64,000 bases of DNA. Origin: Otatea glauca (lineage: Eukaryota > Streptophyta > Magnoliopsida > Poales > Poaceae). The DNA lies in assembly GCA_036346275.1 (NCBI GenBank), contig CM070725.1:31930104-31994103 (forward strand). The letters run 5' to 3'. The position numbers and the translations under genes are program-made. This document shows, one piece after another, positions 46,777-58,244 of this stretch (its first letter is position 1; every line of letters begins with the position of its first letter). The notes beneath the pieces were generated by a model. That model worked only from the letters and a program-made list of their open reading frames with translations, had not been told where the DNA came from and ran no database searches.

Positions 46777-48611
46777 TGTTAGAGCATCTAGGCTCCCTAT
46801 TTGTATAAATTATGCTTATTATATAGGTTTTGGTGTTGATGACTAAAAAGGATACTCAATGAAAACCGAAAATAGTCGGTTTTGATGATCAAGGCTAAGG
46901 TGTTTTTCTAGATTTTGCTTGGGAGTTGATTCAAGCCATATAGTTAAAATCACCGTACTATTAAGAGGGATTATACATAAGAAATGATCTTGGTTCATAT
47001 GCAAAATCACTAAGATTACTTGGAGCATAGGAATTTTCATATTTCTCACTCAAAAATCCAAAGCTCTATCTTCTTAGCCAAAACAATTCTCTCTGGACCA
47101 AAACTTCTTTCTGGTTCAGGCGCTCGAAGACCCTTAGTTAAAATTCCAACTGAGCGTACAACATGTACGTCAGACCGATATTTTCGGTCCGGCGCTGAGA
47201 ATTATCTTCATCGAGCGTACTCCATGTACGCCAGACCGATTTTTTTTCAGCCCGGCGTTAAGAATTCTTTGTTGATTCTTTTCAACCAAGTATAACTATC
47301 ATATGTCGGACCAATCTGAATTCCTTCTTTAATTTAGTCTGGCAAAAGTTATACTTTCACTCGAAATAAAATTATAGTCTGTGTTAAAATTTATTTTAAC
47401 TAGAAATATAAAGTCTGATGCAGACCAGAATTCCTTGTGTACGTCGGACCAATTTTTTCGGTCCGGCGCGAACATGTTTCACTCAGATAAAACCAGCCAT
47501 TTTTCCCATGTACGCCGGACCAACTTTTTCGGTCCGGCGCAAATACTATCTGCTGATACTTAAAAGAAACAAACCATGTGTACGCCGGACCAGCATTTTC
47601 GGTCCGGCGCAAGCATTGTCTTTCTGATATCAAGATCAAACAAATGCATGTGTACTACGGACCGATATTTTCGGTCCGACGTAAATAGGTCTCTCTGAGT
47701 TCAACAATGCTTCTCAAAACTATGTACCCCGGACTAAAATCTCTGGTCCGGCGTGTGTGTAGTTTGACTTATGGTTCATACACCATAGAATTCTTGCAAA
47801 AGGGTAGCAGTTGACCTACCCCATCTAGCCTACCAACCCCCAACGGGCAAATGGTAAGTGTAACGGTTATTTCTGTTCAGGATCTATATATAGAATGCTT
47901 GGGTTCACAAACGTGAGAGACAAGAGCTTTGCACATTCACATCTTGGATATCCTGAACATCTTTGACATCATTCAAATCCTATACAACTCTTGATCTTCA
48001 AAATTCCTGAGCTTCATTTTCATCAAGAGTTAGAGCTTCAACTCAGAAAATCACAAACACTTATTCTGAATTTTTAGAGTGCTTGCTCCAAGCTAAATCT
48101 AGTTTGCATCTAGCTACTGAACCAAGAGACATGGCTTGTGGATAGTCTATTACTCTTGGAACTAGCTGTTCCTAGACGGTTGAAGAAGTTACTGGTGCGA
48201 CCTATTCAACAGTGATTGTGGAAGGCCACCATTGTTGTGAAAAGTTGAGACTCACCTCACTGGAGTAGTGAAAGAGTCAAGATAGTGGAAAACCAAAAAG
48301 CTATTGAGATTGGCTATTTGGTGGAGCAATACTTCTAAGGAAGTACTCTAACGGGGATGTAGGAGTGATCTCTGAACCTCGGTGGAAAATCCTTGAGTTC
48401 TCTTGTTCTTGTTTATCATTGCTTATTATTCTCTTTTTGTTTTTCATTCGAAAATCTCCTTCCACACAAAGCTTTCTTGAACAAGTGTTGTGCTGGATTT
48501 TTATTCTAATTGCTTCCGTTTCTATTTTATTGAGAAAAGTTTTTCATATCAATTAAAAAGGGTTTTAATGTTGCCTATTCACCCCCCCTCTAGACCAACT
48601 TGGTCCTTACA
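46777..48611 (+). mobile_element. Solo LTR, Sirevirus (copia) type
   Basis: The inserted segment starts TGTTAGAGCATC and ends GTCCTTACA, about 1,835 bp, typical of Sirevirus LTR termini. The host sequence reads GCCAAG before it and AAGTGCC after it. Removing the insertion with one copy of AAGTG restores a continuous coding phrase, so the duplication is AAGTG if the LTR's first TG is counted with it. No PBS or coding follows, so it is a solo LTR. A CCCCCCCTCTAG run near the 3' end and a tandem palindrome array (47,165-47,753) fit Sirevirus LTRs, which are known for conserved palindromes in U3. Confidence 0.75.
47165..47753 (+). repeat. Tandem array of palindromes, about 71-bp period
   Basis: Seven units of the form TACGCCGGACC, an AT-rich loop of about 9 bases, then GGTCCGGCG begin at 47,165, 47,226, 47,439, 47,510, 47,580, 47,652 and 47,724. 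The last five are spaced 71, 70, 72 and 72 bp. The 213-bp gap between the second and third equals three periods, and a degenerate unit (TATGTCGGACCAATCTGAATT) sits where expected near 47,300. Each unit can fold into a 10-11 bp GC-rich hairpin. Confidence 0.88.
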
Positions 48612-49386
48612 AAGTGCCAGCTCGTCGTGATAGAAGATGGATTTCCTGTTGAGGCTGGATGCGGGGTTGCATTTCCATACAAGGAGACTGACACGGTGCG
48701 TGGTAACCCTTTGGGGAAGGACTACATGAGGGTGCAGGTGGACTATGTCCACGATGACTTCCTATCTCATGTGTTGGCGTTCTTTCTGAATGAAGATATC
48801 ACCACTCTTGGGTAAGTATGGATGCCATTCATCATATGGCCCACGATCGGTGTCGTACTGGTTAAGGTAAAAATCCCTCATGTCTTCTCGATCATTCTAG
48901 TGCTGCAACACGTTATATATGCATATGCTTTGTGGGTTCCTATCATACCTGCTCCTGCTCCTACCACCATGATGATTCCTCTGTCAAAGTTGACTCCTAC
49001 GTAGAGTGCAAGCTGGTGTGCAAAAGGACTAGCACGACGACCAAAGAACCATAGGAGACCTCAGAGAATCCTTCTGCCAAGAAGGCAAATTTGACAGAGG
49101 CCACAGAGCCCCCTCAAATACATGGAAAGCCCCTATCATCCCTACCTCGAAGACTACTCCTATCCAGAAAGCAAAGTTGACAGAGACCACAAAGCCCCCT
49201 CGAGATTCTAAGGGGTACATATATGAAAAGCCCCTGGTCCCTAGCAACGAATTGAATGCTCTAGACAAATGCACTCGCTTGCTCCATAGATTGTACATTG
49301 ACAAGGAGGAAAACAAAGTCTACACTTTTAACTCGCTCGAGAAGAGACCGATGGCCTACGCAATCAAGCCTGTTTTGTGGAAGTAG

Positions 49387-49738
49387 ATACATTCCTCTAA
49401 CCTAACACTTTATGTATTTAACTACATTCATTATTTTTGCCTCAATGGCCCATGTCCCGATCGATCTGCCTATCTATCCAGCCAGCGGCTATCGGGCGAC
49501 GCGCGTGCGCTGGAGCGAAGGGAGTAGGGAGCCATGCCGCGGACCTACGGCATGGGCTATGCCACAAGGTTGGTGCTTAGACCTGTACATTGGGTCAAGT
49601 TTATTAAAACCGATCCATTGCACGAAACGGTATGAATGATATGGTCGTGTTGGACCTCACGGTAGGGCACGATGGACGGCATGGTATAGCACGTTAGAAT
49701 AGGCTATGCTTGGGCTGACACGGTATGAAATAGGCCAA
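49387..49738. other. Repeat-like flank of the gypsy insertion
   Basis: From 49,600 the sequence is rich in GGCACGATGG-, GGTATAGCACG- and GACACGGTATG-like words. A similar block with GGTATAGCACGGTAG lies at 56,395-56,545 beyond the gypsy element, so both may belong to one repeat family, possibly one element that was split. Confidence 0.35.
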
Positions 49739-52452
49739 TGTAACATCATAAAATTTGCTTTTCCATTTATTTTATTTAATTTGGAATTTTATTGGAATTT
49801 TCTTGATTTTATAAAAGCCTTTTTGCTATTTTAAGTTTTGCAAAAAGAATTACTGTAGAAAAATTAAAATGTCAAAAAATCCTAAAATAAATTTATGAAG
49901 TTCCAAATAATCCAAAGTATTTTTGAAAAGAAATCCAAATTTTTGGACCCATTTTTCTGTTTTATCCAAGACTTTTTCTTTCTCAACATTAAATAGTTCC
50001 AAAAAATATATAATTGACAGGTGAGACCGAACCCCACTTGTCATATGTTTCTTCAAGCTCCAATTCAAGCCAGAGAGACTTGCCTCTCTCTGTCCTCCAT
50101 TAAAACTGAAAATGAAGCTTCAAAACCTTCGAGACTTTTGCGCCCAATCATCACAAATGATTGTGCAATCAAATCCTCGTCACATCCTCAACTTTCCAAA
50201 ACCATGTTCCGGTCAAATCCCCCACGATTTTCCCTAAATTTCACAAAAAACTTCGTTACAGACGCTGCCATTCCAGCCTCAAATGCGCCCTCTCCGGTCC
50301 TCCCCTCGAGCTATAAAAGGGAGCACAGGGCGCGCGAGCCTTCACTCGTTCCATTTTGCCATCTCCCGAGAGCTACCTCGACTTTGTTTCACTGGAAAAA
50401 GGCAAGAACTGTAGCCCCTTTTTCTTCTACCGCCGCCCCTTTCACGCAGGCTCCCACTGTCGACCGGCCTCCTCCGGCCCCACCGCCAGCTTCGCTGCGC
50501 CATGCCGCCCCCGGTGCGCATCGGCGTCGCCGACCACCCGGCTCGGCGCGCGCCGCTCTGCCCGAGTCGGTTAGGCGCACCCAGCCGTGCGCTAGGTACA
50601 TGGTGCACCCGGGCCGCCCAGATGGACTCAGTGCACCACTATTCCCCGGGCTCACCAGTCATTTAAAAAAATATATGATGTCATCATTGCGTCGTAAATC
50701 GGTTTTATTTTTAAAATAAATCAAAAATCCAGCCGCTGACGTCAGCATGCGAAATAATCCAGATTTTCCTTTAAAAAAATAAATCTAAAAATTCAGAAAA
50801 TCCTTTTTCTTTTCTTTTTAAACATCGGGGAGCCCGTTTTTGCCCGTTCGAACTCCGTTTGGCTCCGTTTTTCTTTCTAAATTCATCTAAAATTATAAAT
50901 TTCACTTTTATGCTAGTTTGGTATTTTATTTGAATCTATTTGAATTCTCTTTGAATTTGGTTGTTTTTCGCATATAGATTTCAGAGAGACGAAAAAGTTC
51001 GTAGCCGACGATTCCGAGCAACTACTCTATGACCAAGGCAAGTTACACATCCTTGAACATATTGATTCCAGTTTTCAAATTATATTTTGAATTTAAATTA
51101 TTGCATGCATAATTTTAGCAGCATAGTTTCAGTCCGAGTTTTAAATGAATAGCTATTCTCCGTATTGATTAAAACCACCTTGGAACTTGGAGTAACTTAT
51201 TTCGTTGTAACCCTAAGACATATATAAAAATAATATATACAAATGTCAAAATGATTAGAAATATGCATAGACATGCTTAGAACCTAGATTCGGACATTTG
51301 GGAATTTAAGCTAAATAAAATTATTTTCAAAGGCTCTTATCATTTCATGTGAAATCCTATGTTACATGTGACATGAAGTTAAAAATTAAAAATGTGGTTT
51401 AAATCAGGCGAGAATGGTTGACAGGTGGGTGCATGAGGCATGAGGGTTGTGGAATGCTCGCCTAGTCAATTAAGGATCGGTTTGTGTTATGCTGAATGTA
51501 AAGCCTTACCGTACTACCACAAGTCTGGTATAGGATAGATCTGGCTAACCGTATTGAAAAATACCATGGACAGTCATGCCATTATGTTAAAAGTGGGGTG
51601 GGTGTAAGGCTGCCACTCAACTCAAGAGGGGACTTCTGGACTGGGTAGTTTAACCCTACCAACGGTGAAACCTTAGCGTGCATGACTACATGGATGGAGC
51701 TTTATAGGGGTCTTGTCATGATTTTCTCTGCTAACACACCAAAGAAAGTATATTTAGGCAAAAGGAGATAATCATGACTTATGGGTAAAGTTGTACAACC
51801 TCTACAAAGTGTAAAACTAATCAATTAGCCACGCCTACGGTCATGGGCATGCCGAGCAAGCTTTCTACGGATTAGATTTTAATGTTTTCAAAAATGACTT
51901 TAAAGAGATGATTTCGGATAGAATGATTCCATTATTGGAGTGATTCCATTGATTGGGAAAAGTTGGGTTAACTCCAGCAGGGATTCCTGTGCTAAAATTT
52001 GTTAAAAAGAACATCTTTCTTAAAAACATGCCTTTGAAAAATACCTACAATGTTGAAAAACTTGCTGCTTTACGCTAAACTCAACTATATAATCTTTCTT
52101 TGTATCCTTTACATTAATACTGCATCCCCTGTGTATCTTGATGAGTACTTTTGTACTCACCCTTGCTTACTCTGTTGATTAGAGGAGGAGTTCTATGATG
52201 ATGAGAACCAAATGGACTAGGCCGCTTCACAGTCGATTGCCTGTTGCAAATCCATTGGGCTTTACTACAATTTACTTTATTTCCGCTGCTTTACTATCTG
52301 GCCTGTGTGCCACTTGTTTTGTAAACTGAAATGATTAATTAATAAAATATGTTGGATATGTTGTGACAACATTTCTATTGTGTGTACTAGCTTTTTCTGG
52401 ACTGGTACAGGATACACAGAGGATTTCAGGGATTTATTCCCGGGGTCTGACA
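49739..52452 (+). repeat. 5' LTR of the long-LTR gypsy element
   Basis: 2,714 bp from TGTAACATC to GGTCTGACA. A TATA box (TATAAAAG) is at 50,312-50,319, after which a GC-rich leader (50,400-50,600) encodes only low-complexity frames. Further landmarks are the GTGGTATCAGAG-type primer site directly after it and the box TACTTTTGTACTCACCCTTGC near 52,145. Confidence 0.88.
50312..50318 (+). promoter_or_regulatory. TATA box of the gypsy LTR
   Basis: CGAGCTATAAAAGGGAGCAC is conserved at the same LTR position in the 3' LTR (TATAAAA at 53,957-53,963), marking the likely core promoter. Confidence 0.6.
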
Positions 52453-52456
52453 AAGG

Positions 52457-52470
52457 TGGTATCAGAGCCA
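52457..52470 (+). other. Primer-binding site, Met-tRNA
   Basis: TGGTATCAGAGCCA begins four bases after the 5' LTR and matches the usual complement to the 3' end of initiator Met-tRNA. Confidence 0.9.
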
Positions 52471-52689
52471 TATCGACTGTAGGAGTGGCCTTAGTTAGAA
52501 TGGTTTAACCTTAAAGACTTATTTTGAAATAATAAAATATTTCAGAAAAGTTCTCATCTTGCTCTATCTTTTCCTTACCTCTAATCCTTATTTGGAAATA
52601 AGTTTCATCCATCTCTTTTCTATTTCCAAATAATTAGATAGCCCATATTCCATTTGGTATAATCTCCTTGAAGAAGAAGGAATTTCACA

Positions 52690-53340
52690 GTCTGCGCCAA
52701 GGGGTCGTACCGTGACCGAGTACCTGTATAGCTTCAACCAGTTAGCACGATATGCGCCAGAAGATGTGGCCACGGATGAGGCTAAGCAGGAGAAATTCTT
52801 CGAAGGGCTCAATGACGAGTTGTCTATGCAGCTTATCTCCCACAACTACTCCGACTTCCAACAACTGGTCAACAAGGCACTCCATCAGGAAGGCAAGCGC
52901 TAGGAAATGGAGAACCACAAAAGAAGAATGGATACCTAAAGGTTCAATCCTAGAGCTTCTCCCAATGCTCGGGTGATTCCATCGCAGTCGGTCCAACTTG
53001 AGCCGGTAGCCACAATCGAGGAGTCATCCATGGTAAACCGCCCTAATAGCTACTAGATCTTCAATGCAACCCAGGGAGGACCAACACAGAAGGATTCACC
53101 TCTTGTGACCGGAGTCACATGCTTCAACTGTCAAGAAGTTGGGCACTTCGCCAAAAATTGCCCCAAGAGGCAACAAAATGAAAGCTCAGGCAACTCCCAA
53201 ACCTCCAATGTCAACACCAACCATGCATCAAGAAGGCCACAAAACTTCGACAGAGGACACTTGAACAATAGCACAGCTTAGGCCAAACAAGACATGCAGT
53301 AGGGTACGTCCGATATATAAGTTGAAGGATTTGTAAACCT
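52690..53340 (+). pseudogene. gag: Gypsy gag fragment with zinc knuckle
   Basis: At 52,712-52,903 the product reads MTEYLYSFNQLARYAPEDVA followed by KFFEGLNDELSMQL, a retrotransposon gag domain. After a stop at 52,901-52,903 coding resumes with a CX2CX4HX4C knuckle, CFNCQEVGHFAKNC, at about 53,117-53,163. The frame then decays into stops before the 3' LTR. Protease and all of pol are absent, so any mobility would depend on another element. Confidence 0.8.
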
Positions 53341-53398
53341 ACCTTCTTGCTAGCCTCTTCGAATCTCAGGGACAATATTCCTTTCAAGAGGGTAGGTT

Positions 53399-56043
53399 TG
53401 TATCATCCTAAAATTTATTTTCCATTTATTTTATTTAATTTGGAATTTTATTTGAATTTTCCTGATCTTATAAAATCCTTTTTGCTATTTTTCAATTTTT
53501 CAAAAAGAATTACTATAGAAAAATTAAAACCCCAAAAATTAATAAAATAATTTTATTAAGTTTAAAATAATCCAAAGTATTTTTTAGAATTTTTGGACCC
53601 ATTTTGCTTTTCTATCCAAGCCATTTTCTTTCTCAGCATTAAATAATTCAAAATAATATAAATGACAGGTGGGACCAGACCCCACCTGTCATATATTTCT
53701 TCAAGCTCCGGTTCAAGCCAGATAGACTTGCCACTCTGTCCTCCATTAAAACCGAAAATGAAGCTTCAAGATCTCCGTGATTTTCACGCCCAATCATCCC
53801 AAATAAATGTGTAATCAAATCCTCGTCGCATCCTCAACTTTGCAAAACCATTTCCCGGTCAAATCCCCCACGATTTGCCCTAAATTTCGCGAAAAACTTC
53901 CTTCCGACAGCCGCTGTTCCCACCTCAAATGCACCCCTCAGGTCCTCTTCTCGAGCTATAAAAGGGAGCACCAGATGCGTGAGCCTTCACTCGTTCCATT
54001 TTTCCACCTCGCGCGAGCCTTCGTTTCACCGAAAAAAGGCAAGAACCGTCGTCCCTATTTCTCCGGTCGCCGCCCCTTTCCCACCGGCTCCCGCCGCCGA
54101 CCGGCCTCCTCCAAGACCCGACACCGCGCGTCGGCCCCGGTGCTTGCGCGTCTTCTGTTGCCATTTCGGCACTGCCACTGCAGCAACGCTTCAGCCGCTT
54201 TGCTCCTCGCCGAGTCGGCAAAGGTGGTGTGTTGTCGCCGGTGCACGTGCAACCAGGCTTGCCAGGTGGACTTGGTCCACCACTATTCCCTGGGCCCACC
54301 TGTCATTTAAAAAATATATGATGTCATCATTGCGTCATAAATCGGTTTTCTTTTTAAAATAAATCAAAAACAGAAAATCAGGCTGTTGATGTCAGCATGC
54401 GCAATAATCAAGATTTTCCTTTAAAAAATAAATCCAAAAATTCAGAAATTTTTTTCTTTTCTTTTTAAACTTCCGGGAGCCGTTTTCGCCCATTTGAACT
54501 CCATTTAGCTCTCTTTTTCTTTATAAATTCATATAAAATTCTAAATTTATCTTTTATGCTGGTTTAGTATTTTATTTTAATCCATTTGAATTTTATTTGA
54601 ATTTAGATATTTTTTTGCGTATAGATTTTGGAGAGATGGAGGAGTTCGTAGCCGACGATTTCAAGCAACTACTCTACGACCAAGGCAAGTTACACCTCCT
54701 TGAATATATTGATCCTAGTTTTTAAATTATATTTTGAATTTAAATTATTGTATGTATAATTTTAGCAACATAGTTTCAATCCCAATTTTAAATGAATAGC
54801 TATTCTCCGTATTGATTAAAACCACCTTGGAAATTGGAGTAACTTATTCCGTTGTAACCCTAAGACATATTTAAAAGTAATATATACAAATGTCAAAATA
54901 ATTAGAAATATGCTTAGACATGCTTAGAATCGAGATTAGGACTTTTTGGGAATTTAAGCTAAATAAAGTTCTTTTCAAAGGCTCTAGCATTTCATGTAAA
55001 ATTGTATGTTACTTGTGACATCAAGTTAAAAATTAAAAATATAGTTTAGACCGGGCGAGAATGGTTGACAGACGGGTGCATGAGGCACAAGGGTTGTGGA
55101 AAGCTCGTCTAGTCAATTAAGGATCGGTCTGTGTTACGTTGAATGTAAAGCCTTATCGTATGACCATAAGTCTGGTATGGAACAGACCTGGCTAACCGTA
55201 TTGAAATATACTATGGGCAGTCATGTCATTAGGTTGAAAGTGGGGTGAGTCTAAGGCTACCACTTGGCGAGGGGGCTTCTAGACTGGGCGGTTTAACCCT
55301 ACTAGCGGTGAAACCTTAGCGAACATGACTACGTGGATGGAGCTTTACAGAGGTCTTGTCATGATTTTCTCTGCCAACACACCAAAGGAAGTGTGTATTT
55401 GGACAAAAGGAGATAATGATGACTTGTGCGTAAAGTTGTACAACTTCTACAGAGTGTAAAACTAATCGATTATCCACGCCCGTGATCATGGGCATGGCGA
55501 GCAAGTATTCCACATATTAGATTTTAATGTTTTGAAAAATGACTTTAAAAAGATGATTTCGGATAGAGTGATTCCATTGATTAGGAAAAGTTGGGTCAAC
55601 TCCAGGAGGGATTCCTGTACTAAAATTTGTTAAAAAAACATCTTTCTTAAAAACATACCTTTGAAAAATACTTACAATATTGAAAAACTTGCTACTTTAC
55701 GCTAAACTCAACTATATAACTTTCCTTTGTATCCTTTACATTATACTGTATCTCTTGTGTATCTTAGTGTGTACTTTTGTACTCACTCTCGCTTACTCTG
55801 TTGATTCAGAGGAGTTTTACGATGGTGAGGACTAGATGGACTAAGCCGCTTTCCAGTCAATTGCCTGTGGCAAATCTATTGGGCTTTACTATAATTTACT
55901 TTATTTTCGCTGCTTTACTATCCGGTCTGCGTGCCACTCGTTTTGTAAACTAGAATGATTAATTAATAAAATACGTGGATATGTTATGATAACATTTCTA
56001 CTGTATATACCAGCTTTTCCTGAACTGGTACAGGATACACAGA
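53399..56043 (+). repeat. 3' LTR of the long-LTR gypsy element, truncated
   Basis: It starts TGTATCATCC, follows the 5' LTR along its whole length with many differences, and stops at CACAGAG near 56,043. The 5' LTR has a further GATTTCAGGG...TCTGACA that is missing here, so the right end was deleted. Confidence 0.85.
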
Positions 56044-57179
56044 GCTTTTCCTTAACGTGGCATGGCGCTCTGTCGCAACATTATATCATGTTGTGCCTCG
56101 TCTTACGGTCGACGCCTTTTGCAGTCCTCACATGCGGATAAAAGGGGAGACAAACGGAGATGATTAAAGGTGGAGAATGAGGATTGGAGAATACATGCTC
56201 AGTGACACCGAACGCGTGCACCGAGCTGCTTCGCATTGAGATACCCCACACTGGATGTAAGATTTTTAATGAGACAGTAATTTTGTACCTGTTCAAAAAT
56301 GAATAAAATCTAGTTCTTTTTCCCTAAATATTTGTCTTAGCTCCGCGTCTCCGGTCCTTTCCTCTCTTCTCAATACTGAAAATGGGTTGAATTTAAACTG
56401 ACACGGCACAAAGTTAGCACGAACGTACTTGAGCTCGTCAAATGTGAGCCCGGTATAGCACGGTAGTCCAACAGGACCATAGCGGCACGGCACATGACCT
56501 GATGAACCCGTACCGTGCTGATATGACATGACACAACGTGCAACTCTACTGGTCCTCCGCTGCACTCTGCGATAGTTGGAAACAATTAACGCCGCGCGGA
56601 CAGCTATTTCAGCAACAAGGCGGCGCGCGCGATGGTGCGTGGGTGGGTGTTCGTCGGCTTTTTTTGCTCTGTTGGAACGTGACTGCCTCGCGCAATGACC
56701 TTTCTTATTCGTTCGCTCGGGCCTGCGACGCTCGTGACTTGGGCATGCGGTGCGACTGCCACCCACTACGAATCTCTCGGCCCACCGCTTCGACTCCCTT
56801 GACGCCGTTCACGCGGGAATATCCGGCGTCAAGGGGAATATCCCGCCGCACCTCGCTAATATCCCCATTTCCTTGGAGATCTACCGACACCAAGGCTGGC
56901 CGTCATTTCTGTTTCTACAACGCAGCACCCTGCGCTTCTCTCTCTTCATTTTTTTTAATTTGCTCTGTATTTTTTTCCATTACAAAGAAGATATACATAG
57001 CACCTACATCACTACACACGCAACCACGTGCATATATAAACGAGTGTGTCTCTTTAGCACACGTCTAAATAGATGAAGCCCAGATATTAATCTACGACCT
57101 CACAAAACTTCTGCTAAAACGTACTCATGTATATATAAAATAGGTGAACATTAAGATTTGAAACCCTTTAAGTGGAGTC
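56044..57179. other. Unassigned sequence, repeat-like then GC-rich
   Basis: 56,395-56,545 holds GGCACGGCACATGACC-type repeats like those at 49,600-49,738. 56,580-56,900 is a GC-rich patch with overlapping frames on both strands (for example 56,538-57,068), none with a recognised domain. An imperfect inverted pair (TTGACGCCG and CGGCGTCAA) occurs around 56,798-56,836. Confidence 0.35.
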
Positions 57180-57424
57180 CTACACGTATAACTCTGCCTC
57201 GACGACAAGAGCTTGTTTGTACACTGCATTTATTTCCGCAGCAGGCAACACCTTCCCAGTAGCAATATTCTCTTTCAGACTGCTGATTTGCTGAACCACA
57301 AACTGCCTCCACAAGAATATACGAGGAAGTGCGATAATTTACATCATCGAAGTTCACTGACACAGACTAATTGAGTTGATGGACTTACCGGCAAGCTAAT
57401 ATCTGTGTTGTTGAATGCATGAGA
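57180..57424 (-). pseudogene. Possible two-exon 3' end of an unknown gene
   Basis: On the minus strand, exon 57,424-57,389 (SHAFNNTDISLP), a GT-AG intron of 86 bp (57,303-57,388; donor GTAAGTCC), and exon 57,302-57,180 ending in TAG join in phase. The second exon reads FVVQQISSLKENIATGKVLP and continues to EAELYV before the stop. The peptide is not low-complexity and looks like real protein. I do not recognise the family, and no upstream exon is clear, so this is most likely a gene fragment. Confidence 0.4.
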
Positions 57425-57589
57425 CTTTCATACTTCAATGCCTGACATATGCTGTTGTTTTCAGGCATGTCATGTAAGTGCTCTCATTAAGACAACCTAT
57501 ACATAGTTTGCAGTCCGTTTAATTTGGTGTGAAATACTCTTGTTCAATTCTCGTAGGACTCCAGGAATATAAGAGCTTTATTGAATTGA

Positions 57590-58244
57590 CTTTTGCCTAT
57601 TTGGATGCAACTGAGATCCAATGCAGGTCCTTTTGAACTGCAACTTAAGCAATTGCACATAGATCGTTGGATTAAAAAGCGAAGGTCCAGATGTTCTGGG
57701 AACACTGTTTGAAAACACCGTGACTATTTTTCATTGTAGCATGTATTGCAACAAAGCACTGTAGCAACGCACTTGGACGATCAAGATCGTGCGTTGGCTC
57801 GGTGGGACGATCTTAGCCTATGGAGGTTGCTTAAGTTGTAGTACCCGTAGGGACTGCAAAGGATCCTTTCCATTTGGAGGAGGATTAGGAGTAGCCTTTG
57901 TAATTTAGATTCTGTAATTCGTCCTTGATCAATAAGAGTTGCGCATCGCCGATTGTTGATCATCTTGGATTACGCTAGTTACCCAGGTTTGGTTTTCTCC
58001 AATCTTGTTGCGCATCACCTTTTTCGGGAGAATATACCTTTATCAAACCGTCTAATCAGCCCTAAAAAGCTGTTTAGATTTATCGTTACTTGCAGTCTAA
58101 TCAACTTTGAACAGCTATTTGGATTTCTTGCCGATTGTAGTATCAAATCAGCTTTTAGCATTATTTTCAATCTATCTTGCCGATTGCAGCATCAAATCTA
58201 TCTTAGCCCATTTCTTCCGATTCTTGCTCATTTCAAATTCAAAC
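57590..58244 (+). mobile_element. Fragment of a Tat-type LTR
   Basis: The segment around 57,925-57,965 (GATCAATAAGAGTTGCGCATC and GCCGATTGTTGATC) matches the R/U5 of the Tat LTRs at 4,365 and 15,300. A second GTTGCGCATCACC follows about 60 bp later. AGCCGAT-like words and AACAGCT repeats continue to 58,240, where a foldback element is inserted. The ends are not defined. Confidence 0.6.

Larger units (their letters stand above)
45660..49386 (+). pseudogene. Second CACTA TnpA/Ptta-like gene, split by an LTR
   Basis: From about 45,870 the frame carries a Ptta/En/Spm-type domain: VPITVKDWKKEVSAEQKNW, SLRHFKVIMRGKYV, and a W-E-E-F-T-R-M-K-S box near 46,110-46,140. After 46,776 it is interrupted by a Sirevirus-like LTR and resumes at 48,612 with KCQLVVIEDGFPVEAGCGV and MRVQVDYVHDDFLSHVLAFF. 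A final frame at 49,177-49,386 is Lys/Glu-rich (NELNALDKCTRLLHRLYIDK). Several stops and frameshifts are present (46,384; 48,813). The order matches the TnpA-like genes of grass CACTA elements. Confidence 0.65.
49739..56043 (+). mobile_element. Long-LTR Ty3/gypsy element with short gag-only interior
   Basis: Two long LTRs (49,739-52,452 and 53,399 to about 56,043) enclose only 946 bp. The 5' LTR is complete (TGTAACATC...GGTCTGACA). The 3' LTR begins TGTATCATCC and breaks off after GGATACACAGAG, missing the last 35 bases or so. The interior has a Met-tRNA primer site, part of gag with a zinc knuckle, and a purine-rich AGAGGGTAGG tract before the 3' LTR. No pol is present. The LTRs differ by many substitutions and small indels, so the insertion is old. 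Confidence 0.85.

Noticed and set aside
47165..47753. A CRISPR-like array
   Set aside because: Regularly spaced palindromes are present, but the genome is a plant, the array lies in a retrotransposon LTR and the spacers are themselves related.
50021..50719. A 232-codon frame, with overlapping frames on the other strand
   Set aside because: It starts in LTR U3, crosses the TATA box and is interrupted in the paired 3' LTR. It is non-coding LTR sequence.
56538..57068. A 176-codon frame as a gene
   Set aside because: It has overlapping frames on both strands in a GC-rich patch, low-complexity ends and no recognised motif.
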